From a candidate division TA06 bacterium SM23_40 (GTDB lineage: Bacteria > LJUI01 > SM1-40), in NCBI GenBank assembly GCA_001303705.1, contig LJUI01000006.1, forward strand, positions 1 through 41,736: DNA of 41,736 nt. The letters run 5' to 3'. The first letter of the stretch is position 1. Every line of letters starts with the position of its first letter. Under the pieces are notes generated by a model, which was not told the DNA's origin, made no database searches, and worked only from the letters and a program-made list of their open reading frames with translations. The position numbers and the translations under genes are program-made. Shown one piece after another: positions 26,772-33,334 of this stretch.

Positions 26772-28292
26772 ATGCTGAAGAAAGTCCTTGTAGCAAACAG
26801 AGGTGAGATCGCCGTACGCATCATCCGGGCCTGTCGGGAGGTCGGTATCCCGACAGTTGCTGTCTATTCCGATGTCGATCACTCCTCCCTTCACGTCCAG
26901 CTCGCCAACGAGGCATACTCGCTCGGGCCCCCACCTCCTCTGGAAAGCTATCTCAATATCGATAAGATCATCGACATCGCAAAGATGAGTGGGGCTGACG
27001 CCATCCATCCCGGATATGGCTTCCTCGCCGAGAATTACCATTTCACCAAGCGATGCGAGGATGAGGGGCTGATTTTCGTGGGCGCCACCTCCGAGGCCAT
27101 CAGGTTGCTCGGGAACAAGCTGGAATCCCGGGAGACGATGATACGGGCTGGAATCCCGGTCATCCCCGGCATGGAGACTGCCGTTCGCGATACGGCCGCC
27201 CTCGTGCAACAGGCATCCCGAATCGGATACCCGGTTCTGATCAAAGCTGCCTCCGGCGGAGGAGGCAAGGGCATGAGGGCCGTCAGTTCTCAGGCAGAGC
27301 TCGAACGCGCACTGGAGGGAGCCCGCCGGGAGTCGAAATCGGCGTTCGGCGACGACACCGTCTACGTAGAGAAGTTCATCGAACGGCCCCGCCACGTGGA
27401 ATTTCAGATACTGGCGGACCATTCGGGCAACACAGTCCACCTATTCGAACGGGAGTGCTCGATCCAGCGGCGGCATCAGAAGATAGTCGAAGAAACTCCC
27501 TGTACCGCTCTCGACGACCAGCTGAGGAGGAAGATGGGAGAGGTGGCGATCGAAGTCGCCAGGGTGGCACACTACACAAATGCGGGGACCGTCGAGTTCC
27601 TGCTCGATCAGGATGGCGACTTCTACTTCCTCGAAGTCAACACCAGGGTCCAGGTGGAACACCCCATAACCGAGATGACGACCGGTATCGACATCGTCAA
27701 GCTACAGCTCGCCCTCGCCTCGGGAGACCCCATTCCGGTGAAACAACAGGATATCGTCCCGAGAGGCCATTCGATCGAAGCGAGGATCTACGCCGAGGAC
27801 GCTGAGAACGATTTCATGCCTTCGTTCGGAACAATACTATTCCTCCAGGAACCGGCCGGCCCTGGAATACGCAACGATACCGGCATCTACGCCGGATGCG
27901 ACGTGACGATGCACTATGACCCCATCCTGGCGAAACTGATCGTCTGGGACGAGAACCGCGAGATGGCGCGAAGTCGCATGCTCACGGCACTCAGGGATTA
28001 CACCATTCTAGGGATCAAGACCACGATTGCCTTCCTTCGAGACGTCATCGCGCACCCGGAGTTTGCCGCCGGCAATACACATACGGACTTCATCCCCGAG
28101 CATTTCGCCCAGTGGCGCGAAGCGGGGGACGAACCGGCGAACCTGGATGTTGCGCTCCTCTCGGCCGCCATCTACAGGCATCTCAATCCGCCGCGGGCAG
28201 CAGGACGAGCAGCCGCATCGGGCCCTGCATTTCCCAATCCATGGAATGCTACCGGAGAGTGGGAGATCGGCCAGGGGAAGGGAGCAGACTGA
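26772..28292 (+). CDS. Biotin carboxylase subunit of an acyl-CoA carboxylase
   Basis: The 506-residue ATP-grasp enzyme carboxylates biotin with bicarbonate and ATP. It begins KKVLVANRGEIAVRIIRACRE, followed by HPGYGFLAEN (about 77-86), the glycine-rich ATP lid KAASGGGGKGMR (about 157-168) and EVNTRVQVEHPITEM (about 290-304). The C-terminal biotin-carboxylase domain ends near 440, and the last 60 residues include PRAAGRAAASGP and NPWN. The latter resembles the start of the linker found in one-piece methylcrotonyl-CoA carboxylase alpha chains. The carrier domain is on a separate gene 7 bases downstream in another frame. A good AAGGAGGG lies 14 bases before the ATG, rather far. It should serve the carboxyltransferase at 24212-25819. 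Confidence 0.92.
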   Translation: MLKKVLVANRGEIAVRIIRACREVGIPTVAVYSDVDHSSLHVQLANEAYSLGPPPPLESYLNIDKIIDIAKMSGADAIHPGYGFLAENYHFTKRCEDEGLIFVGATSEAIRLLGNKLESRETMIRAGIPVIPGMETAVRDTAALVQQASRIGYPVLIKAASGGGGKGMRAVSSQAELERALEGARRESKSAFGDDTVYVEKFIERPRHVEFQILADHSGNTVHLFERECSIQRRHQKIVEETPCTALDDQLRRKMGEVAIEVARVAHYTNAGTVEFLLDQDGDFYFLEVNTRVQVEHPITEMTTGIDIVKLQLALASGDPIPVKQQDIVPRGHSIEARIYAEDAENDFMPSFGTILFLQEPAGPGIRNDTGIYAGCDVTMHYDPILAKLIVWDENREMARSRMLTALRDYTILGIKTTIAFLRDVIAHPEFAAGNTHTDFIPEHFAQWREAGDEPANLDVALLSAAIYRHLNPPRAAGRAAASGPAFPNPWNATGEWEIGQGKGAD

Positions 28293-28299
28293 GAGAAAA

Positions 28300-28809
28300 G
28301 TGGAACTGAATCTCACGTTCAATAACGAAGAGTACAGACTGGGGGTGGAACGAGCTGAGGACGGATACGAGGTGACGGTGGGAGATCGGATCTACCAGGT
28401 CTCAGTACGCCCCATCTCCTCGAACACGTTCTCTCTCGTAATCCACGGGGCCAACCGGCTCATCCATATCGCGTCGGCCGGGCGAGCCACATACGTGGCC
28501 GTCGATGGGCGGCAGTTCTGCTTCCAGGAAGCCACACCCGGTGGCCGTAAGCACGGCACCAGGGACCTCCCGATCGACAGACGAGAATTGACGGCGATCG
28601 CGCCTATGCCCGGAAGGGTGGTCAAGCTGAACGTCACGGAGGGCGATCGGGTTGAACGCGGCCACACACTGGCAGTGGTAGAGGCCATGAAGATGGAGAA
28701 CGAGGTGCGGGCCCCGATTGACGGCTACGTGGACCGCGTCCTCGTGCGGGAGGACGACATGGTGAACGTGGGACAGGTGATGATCGAGCTCAAGAGTGGG
28801 GAGGATTGA
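28300..28809 (+). CDS. Biotin carboxyl carrier protein of the acyl-CoA carboxylase
   Basis: A 169-residue protein with a C-terminal biotinyl domain. The biotin-accepting Lys131 lies in VEAMKMENEV, and GRVVKLNVTEGDRVERG precedes it. Residues 1-75 form a beta-rich part (YEVTVGDRIYQVSVRP) like the BT/linker region of methylcrotonyl- and propionyl-CoA carboxylase alpha chains. The start is taken as GTG 28300, 7 bases after the biotin carboxylase stop, with GAGAG just upstream; larger in-frame starts overlap the previous gene. Together the two genes (506 + 169 residues) equal one usual alpha chain (about 660), so this looks like a naturally split alpha subunit. It is the last gene of the operon. 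Confidence 0.9.
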   Translation: MELNLTFNNEEYRLGVERAEDGYEVTVGDRIYQVSVRPISSNTFSLVIHGANRLIHIASAGRATYVAVDGRQFCFQEATPGGRKHGTRDLPIDRRELTAIAPMPGRVVKLNVTEGDRVERGHTLAVVEAMKMENEVRAPIDGYVDRVLVREDDMVNVGQVMIELKSGED

Positions 28810-28811
28810 GG

Positions 28812-29063
28812 TCATTCGTCCGCCAGCCTGACTTCAAATACGAGGCCAGTGTCGTCGGGACACGAAGCACAGGTTACATTCTTGTTACCTTCCCAGAAGA
28901 ACTTCCCTCCGCACTGCAGAGTCAGAATGAGAGGAAAGAGTGCATCGAAAGCAGAGGTGCACATCCCCTCGGGAGTGAGGTTACCGATCGTCCAGCTATC
29001 CCCCACCTTGTGGAATCCCTGATTGCATTCGCCGCTCTTGACGGTTGCCCTGACAGGCTTCAT
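28812..29063 (-). CDS. TIGR04076-family small protein
   Basis: An 83-residue protein with the pattern of the TIGR04076 family: KPVRATVKSGECNQGFHKVGDSW, then LTPEGMCTSAFDALFPLILTLQCGG and a final CASCPD.. FEVRL. Four to five conserved cysteines suggest metal binding or a redox role. The function is unknown. AAGGAG lies 7 bases before ATG 29063; the GTG three bases upstream (29066) is possible but closer. It follows the ribulose-phosphate epimerase gene by 21 bases on the same strand and so shares its transcript. It is convergent with the biotin carrier gene, with 2 bases between the stops and no terminator between them. Confidence 0.82.
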   Translation of the reverse strand: MKPVRATVKSGECNQGFHKVGDSWTIGNLTPEGMCTSAFDALFPLILTLQCGGKFFWEGNKNVTCASCPDDTGLVFEVRLADE

Positions 29064-29084
29064 CACAGTGCTCCTTTCCCGACG

Positions 29085-29738
29085 CTAGACATCCTCGTCC
29101 TTCAGACCGGCTATGGCACGGCGCATATCATCGGCCTGGAAGATCGCCGTCGCCGCCACCAGTATGTCGGCACCTGCCTCGATCAGTTGCCTTGCCAACT
29201 CCGGCTTCACTCCACCGTCGACCTCGAGCTCTATCTCGTACCCCGCGGCCCTGATCTGCCTCTTGGTCTCGGCCATCTTGGCCAACACTCGGCGATCGAA
29301 TTCCTGGCCAGCGCGGCCCGGCTGGACGGACATGATCAATAACAGATCGATCTCGGGGAAGAGTGATGCCAGCTGCTCAGTGGGAGTGTCGGGATTCACC
29401 GCGATACCGGCTCGCGCCCCGCGCCGCCTGATATCCGACAGAACGGTCCGTGGCTCCGGACACGCCTCATAGTGGATCGTGATGTAATCCGCCCCGGCTT
29501 CCACCATCGGCTGTACCCAGTTCCCTGGATCTGCGACCATCAGGTGAACGTCGAGGGGCAGCGAAGTCCAGCTATCCACCTTCGCCACCAAGGTGTGATC
29601 GAACGTCGCGTTGTCAACGAATCGACCGTCCATCACATCGAGGTGAATAAGATCGACACCCGCAGACTCAGCCTTCTCGACTTCCGCCTTCAGCCTGGAG
29701 AAATCCGCCGACAGAATCGATGCTGCGACTTTCGGCAT
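29085..29738 (-). CDS. rpe: Ribulose-phosphate 3-epimerase
   Basis: This 217-residue TIM-barrel enzyme of the pentose phosphate pathway interconverts ribulose-5-phosphate and xylulose-5-phosphate. Family motifs are present: ASILSADFSRL at the N-terminus, LIHLDVMDGRFVDN (metal-binding His and catalytic Asp, about 32-45), DVHLMVADP (about 66-74), MSVQPGRAGQEF (about 137-148) and LEVDGGV (about 170-176). The phosphate-loop motif is VQPGRAGQ rather than the commoner VNPGFGGQ. The start at 29738 is chosen because GAGGG lies 7 bases before this ATG; ATG 29744 and 29756 are poorer. A promoter is visible at 29802-29830. The TIGR04076 gene follows in the operon. Confidence 0.94.
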   Translation of the reverse strand: MPKVAASILSADFSRLKAEVEKAESAGVDLIHLDVMDGRFVDNATFDHTLVAKVDSWTSLPLDVHLMVADPGNWVQPMVEAGADYITIHYEACPEPRTVLSDIRRRGARAGIAVNPDTPTEQLASLFPEIDLLLIMSVQPGRAGQEFDRRVLAKMAETKRQIRAAGYEIELEVDGGVKPELARQLIEAGADILVAATAIFQADDMRRAIAGLKDEDV

Positions 29739-29801
29739 ACCCATTCCCTCGATCATCGTGTGTCGCCGTCACCTTCCACACTCGCTTGCCAAACACATAT
29801 T

Positions 29802-29830
29802 ATGGTAGACAAAGGTAGGGGCAATGTCAA
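29802..29830 (-). promoter_or_regulatory. Promoter of the rpe operon
   Basis: On the minus strand TTGACA (29825-29830), 17-nt spacer, TACCAT (29802-29807), about 65 bases before the epimerase start. The -10 sequence is identical to that of the HD-GYP promoter. Confidence 0.6.
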
Positions 29831-29849
29831 GGGCTTCTCGCTTTTCCTG

Positions 29850-29879
29850 TTGACGCACGCAGCTTCTCTCTGATAACCT
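29850..29879 (+). promoter_or_regulatory. Promoter candidate of the dCMP deaminase gene
   Basis: TTGACG (29850-29855), an 18-nt spacer and TAACCT (29874-29879) precede the gene at 29961 by about 80 bases. The -10 box is weak; GATAAC at a 16-nt spacing is an alternative. Confidence 0.4.
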
Positions 29880-29960
29880 CTAGACCTGATTCCAGAGCTC
29901 CCGCCGGTACGGACCGGGAAGAGCAGCCTGAGACCGATACCTGACTACAGAAGCACTATC

Positions 29961-30473
29961 ATGGGTAGGCCATCCAAAGACAAATACTATCTCAACCTCG
30001 CGCGTGAGGTTGCGAGACGAGGGACCTGCATCAGGAGGAATTTCGGTGCGGTCATCGTAAATCACGATCAGATCGTGAGTACCGGCTACAGCGGAGCACC
30101 CCGCGGAACCGTGAACTGCGTCGATATCGGCTACTGCCCTCGTGAGGAGGCCAAGATCCCGCGCGGCGAGCGATACGAGCTGTGTCGATCGGTGCATGCG
30201 GAGATGAATGCAGCCATCCACGCAGCACGGCGAGACATGGTGGGCGCCACGCTGTACCTCGCCGGCCTCTCTGCGGATGACAGTCGGCCAGTGACAGGAA
30301 CGAGGCCGTGCAAGCTCTGTCGCCGGGTCATCATCAATGCCGGCATTGACAGAGTAGTGGTCGCGGAGGGCGACCGGATCGTATCGTATGCTGTCTCCGA
30401 CTGGGTGGAGGAGGAAGAGGCTGACACATCGATAGATGATATGGTCTGGGAGCCCCTCCATCCCCCGACCTGA
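29961..30473 (+). CDS. Deoxycytidylate (dCMP) deaminase family protein
   Basis: The 170-residue zinc-dependent deaminase most likely converts dCMP to dUMP for dTMP synthesis. Catalytic motif HAEMNA (His79, Glu81) and the zinc cysteines in PCKLC (Cys117, Cys120) are intact. NFGAVIVNHDQIVSTGYSGAPRG (about 28-50) and the extra CVDIGYCPR segment are typical of the dCMP deaminase/ComEB branch, not cytidine deaminase. The start is ATG 29961; its ribosome site is weak. The gene is monocistronic, with a promoter candidate at 29850-29879 and a good terminator at 30520-30571. Confidence 0.9.
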   Translation: MGRPSKDKYYLNLAREVARRGTCIRRNFGAVIVNHDQIVSTGYSGAPRGTVNCVDIGYCPREEAKIPRGERYELCRSVHAEMNAAIHAARRDMVGATLYLAGLSADDSRPVTGTRPCKLCRRVIINAGIDRVVVAEGDRIVSYAVSDWVEEEEADTSIDDMVWEPLHPPT

Positions 30474-30519
30474 GCGCATTCCCTCCTACGACATCTCCAT
30501 CTCGTCACTCAGAAGACAA

Positions 30520-30571
30520 AGAGACCGGATTGCGTCGAAGAGTCTCGTACGCAGTCCGGCCTCTCTTGTTT
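30520..30571 (+). terminator. Rho-independent terminator after dCMP deaminase
   Basis: A two-part stem, AGAGA/TCTCT then CCGGATTGCGT/ACGCAGTCCGG with one T-G pair and a 2-base bulge, encloses a 13-base loop and is followed by TTGTTT. It lies about 45 bases after the stop and could also work for the minus-strand basic-protein gene beyond it. Confidence 0.65.
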
Positions 30572-30666
30572 CATGGCCCGCGGCGTTGCACCGCCAGGCT
30601 GCCGCCTGCGATGCATTCAGAGCCACGTAGCGCATGGCATCCCGTACTGGCGAAAGGCCATCGCTA

Positions 30667-30912
30667 CTACTTCCTCTTCTTCCTTCTTCTCGCCTTCTTC
30701 TTCGTCGTAGTCTTCTTTGCCGCCTTCTTCGCCGCAGTCCTGTGCTGAGCGCAGTACGGAGAACGCGGCGCCGCCGGTCGCTTGCACCGCTTACCGGCAC
30801 GGGTCTTCGCGATGCACCTTGCCTTTGGCGCAGCCTTCTTCTTCGTAGCCTTCCTCTTCGTAGTCCTCTTTCTCTTCGCCTTTGCTTTCGTCTTCCTCTT
30901 GGCTCGCATCAT
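30667..30912 (-). CDS. Lysine/arginine-rich basic protein with a Cys/His knuckle
   Basis: An 81-residue protein, extremely basic, with two arms like histone H1 or bacterial HU tails: KRKTKAKAKRKRTTKRKATKKK at the start (residues 5-25 approximately) and TAAKKAAKKTTTKKKARRRKK at the end. Between them lies CIAKTRAGKRCKRPAAPRSPYC followed two residues later by His, a CxxxTxxGxxC...CxxH pattern that looks like a small zinc knuckle seen in scattered bacterial, phage and giant-virus proteins of unknown function. The start at 30912 is preceded by AGGAGG (11 bases); a GTG at 30924 touches that sequence. It is probably a nucleic-acid-binding, nucleoid-associated protein. The minus strand is repetitive in A/G, so the frame was checked against the opposite strand, which gives no sensible protein. 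Confidence 0.75.
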   Translation of the reverse strand: MMRAKRKTKAKAKRKRTTKRKATKKKAAPKARCIAKTRAGKRCKRPAAPRSPYCAQHRTAAKKAAKKTTTKKKARRRKKRK

Positions 30913-31164
30913 TCCGACCTTCACCTCCTCTCCCGTGAGAGTGACTGCACCTGACTGAACTGCTCTACAACGACTCTCCTCAACATCTAGTCTTCCTTCA
31001 TCATCCTCCCCACCATGATCTCAAGCATTCGTCTGTTACGCCTCACCCCCTCTCTCTTGGAGTTGATCCATTCGACACATCACTGACCGATTTCCGATCG
31101 GAACAGACTCTTGCGTCGAGACCATCGTGCATGAGGCGATCATCATCTCAGTACGTATCTCATG

Positions 31165-31193
31165 TTGACACCGTACATACATCATCGTGTAAA
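31165..31193 (+). promoter_or_regulatory. Promoter candidate toward ftcD
   Basis: TTGACA (31165-31170), 17-nt spacer, TGTAAA (31188-31193). The -35 box is perfect and the -10 box a partial match. It would give a leader of about 335 bases before the ftcD start at 31537. Confidence 0.45.
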
Positions 31194-31221
31194 ACATAAA
31201 GCACTCGCTTACATTCGTCAA
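31193..31221 (-). promoter_or_regulatory. Promoter candidate toward the basic-protein gene
   Basis: On the minus strand TTGACG (31216-31221), 17-nt spacer, TATGTT (31193-31198). It faces the plus-strand site at 31165-31193, the two -10 boxes touching. It would give a leader of about 275 bases before 30912. Confidence 0.45.
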
Positions 31222-31536
31222 TACTTTTTCTCTCGAAAACAAAATATTTTTTTACCGACTTTCGGCCCGTTCACCGATCGGACCAGGACCTCGTACAGAC
31301 ACGGAGCAACGTCCGACCCATATCGTCTCCGCCTCGTCAGTCTCCGGTCTCAATTCTTCAGGCCACTACTTCCGACAGAACCTATCGAGGCTTTTTCGTT
31401 GACGCCAACGAGAAAACCGGCTAATCTCCCAGCACAGCATCACGCGGAGTCAGGCAACGAAGCTGATCGGAGCGGCATGGCCCGATCCCATAGACGGCTA
31501 TAGGGATGTCACATGCGGATGAGAGGGGGAGAAGGT

Positions 31537-33213
31537 ATGCTAAGGCTTGTTGAGTGCGTCCCCAACTTCAGTGAAGGCAGGGACATGGATATTGTCAACA
31601 ATATCTCAGCCGAGATCTCCAGCACAGCCGAGGTCAAGCTCCTCGACGTAGATCCCGGCCGCGATACCAACCGAACCGTCGTGACGTTCATCGGTTCTCC
31701 GGAAGGTGTCATCGAGGCAGCGTTCAACGCCATCAGGAAGGCAGCCGAGCTCATCGACATGTCGAAACACGAGGGCGCCCATGCTCGCATGGGAGCAACC
31801 GACGTCTGTCCGCTCGTACCCGTGAGTGGAGTCACCATGGACGATTGTGTCGAGCTGGCCAGGCGACTCGGGAAACGGGTGGCCGACGAACTCAAGATTC
31901 CGGTCTACCTCTATGAGAATGCAGCCACCGTACCCGAACGCCGGAAGCTGCCGACGATTCGAAAGGGTGAGTACGAGGGACTGGCGGACAAGCTGAAGGA
32001 TCCCCAATGGAAGCCAGATTTCGGCGAACCGGTCTTCAACCCCAGGTCCGGGGCGACGGTAGTCGGAGCGCGCGAATTCCTCATCGCGTACAACATAAAT
32101 CTCAACACGACCGACGCGAGGCTGGCGAAGGAGATAGCCTTCAATATCCGCGAGACCGGAAAGGCAAAGCGGGACAAGGACGGCAGGATCGTCAGAGACG
32201 AGAATGGCCGCGCCCTGAGACAACCAGGGACCCTCAAAGCATGCAATGCTACAGGGTGGTATCTCGATGATTTCGGCATCGCCCAGGTCACGATGAATCT
32301 CATCAACTACAAGGTGACGCCGCCCCACGTTGCGTTCGAAGAGGTCGTTCGCGAGGCAGATCGCCTCGGGCTTCGCGTCACCGGCAGTGAGCTCGTGGGC
32401 TTGATCCCGAAAGCTGCCGTACTGGAGGCGGGCCGCTACTTTCTACAGAAGCAAGGGAAGTCCGCTGGCGTACCTGAGGAAGTCCTCATCGAAACCGCAA
32501 TACGCTCGATGGGGTTCAGGGAGATCGCCGAATTCGACCCGCGGAAGAAGATCATCGAATATCAATTCGGCCGGAACGAGGATTCCCTCGTATCAAAGGA
32601 TATCCAGAGTTTCATGAACGAGCTGTCTGTCGACTCTCCGGCTCCTGGAGGGGGGAGTGCGGCTGCCCTGTGCGGAGCTCTCGCAGCATCGCTTGCCTCC
32701 ATGGTGGCCAATCTCACCTTCGGCAAGAAGGAATATAGAGACTCGCAGGATGAGATGGAACGTATCGCCGTCAGGGCTCAGGAGCTGAAGGATGGGTTCG
32801 TGGCCGCCATCGACCGCGATACCGCGGCCTTCAACAGAGTCATGGCGGCATTCAGGCTGCGGAAGAAGACGGACGAGGACAAGGCGCGGAGACAGGAGGC
32901 CATCCAGGAGGCAACAAAGCAGGCCACCCTCGTGCCGCTCGAGGTACTCGAAACCTCGGTCGAGGCCCTCAAGCTCGCACTCCGCGTCGCCGAGAAAGGG
33001 TTGCGGACCTCCGTCAGCGATGCGGGCGTGGCCGGCGTCGCCGGGCGGGCGGCGGCCATCGGAGCCTACTACAACGTCCGGATCAACCTCGCATCGATCA
33101 CCGATGAGGCGTTTGTGGGAAAAGTGCGCAATCAGGCAACGACGTACCGCGATGAGGCGCTCAAGCTCGCCGATCGGATCGCAGAGGCCGTCGGGCAAGA
33201 ACTCGAGAAATAG
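31537..33213 (+). CDS. ftcD: Bifunctional glutamate formimidoyltransferase / formimidoyl-THF cyclodeaminase
   Basis: A 558-residue fusion like the vertebrate FTCD (about 541). The N-terminal formimidoyltransferase part (about 1-300) starts RLVECVPNFSEGRD and has KHEGAHARMGATDVCPLVPV with His82 at the position of the known catalytic His. The C-terminal cyclodeaminase part (about 345-555) carries PAPGGGSAAALCGALAASLASMVANLT. It transfers the formimino group from formiminoglutamate (histidine breakdown) to tetrahydrofolate and cyclises it to methenyl-THF with release of ammonia. ATG 31537 is chosen over 31513 because it follows GGGGGAGAAGGT and aligns with the family start. No other histidine-degradation gene is in the window. 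Confidence 0.95.
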   Translation: MLRLVECVPNFSEGRDMDIVNNISAEISSTAEVKLLDVDPGRDTNRTVVTFIGSPEGVIEAAFNAIRKAAELIDMSKHEGAHARMGATDVCPLVPVSGVTMDDCVELARRLGKRVADELKIPVYLYENAATVPERRKLPTIRKGEYEGLADKLKDPQWKPDFGEPVFNPRSGATVVGAREFLIAYNINLNTTDARLAKEIAFNIRETGKAKRDKDGRIVRDENGRALRQPGTLKACNATGWYLDDFGIAQVTMNLINYKVTPPHVAFEEVVREADRLGLRVTGSELVGLIPKAAVLEAGRYFLQKQGKSAGVPEEVLIETAIRSMGFREIAEFDPRKKIIEYQFGRNEDSLVSKDIQSFMNELSVDSPAPGGGSAAALCGALAASLASMVANLTFGKKEYRDSQDEMERIAVRAQELKDGFVAAIDRDTAAFNRVMAAFRLRKKTDEDKARRQEAIQEATKQATLVPLEVLETSVEALKLALRVAEKGLRTSVSDAGVAGVAGRAAAIGAYYNVRINLASITDEAFVGKVRNQATTYRDEALKLADRIAEAVGQELEK

Positions 33214-33334
33214 ACGAATCTACGCTCTCAGTCCATATCCCGATCTAGGGAGGACGTGGAGGACCCACCACACGGGGTGATCGGAGGGGGAGCGGACAGA
33301 TAGGGGAGCTCATGGATGAGACGAGCCGGCCCCG

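Larger units (their letters stand above)
30913..31536. other. Intergenic region with an AT-rich core
   Basis: About 620 bases between the basic-protein gene and ftcD hold no convincing gene. A minus-strand frame of 68 codons at 31036-31242 lacks a ribosome site and family resemblance. The centre (about 31180-31260) is markedly AT-rich against its surroundings, with runs of T and A. It contains the two opposing promoter-like sites annotated separately. Confidence 0.5.

Noticed and set aside
31036-31242. Minus-strand frame of 68 codons in the AT-rich gap
   Set aside because: No ribosome site and no family resemblance; it also spans both promoter-like sites.
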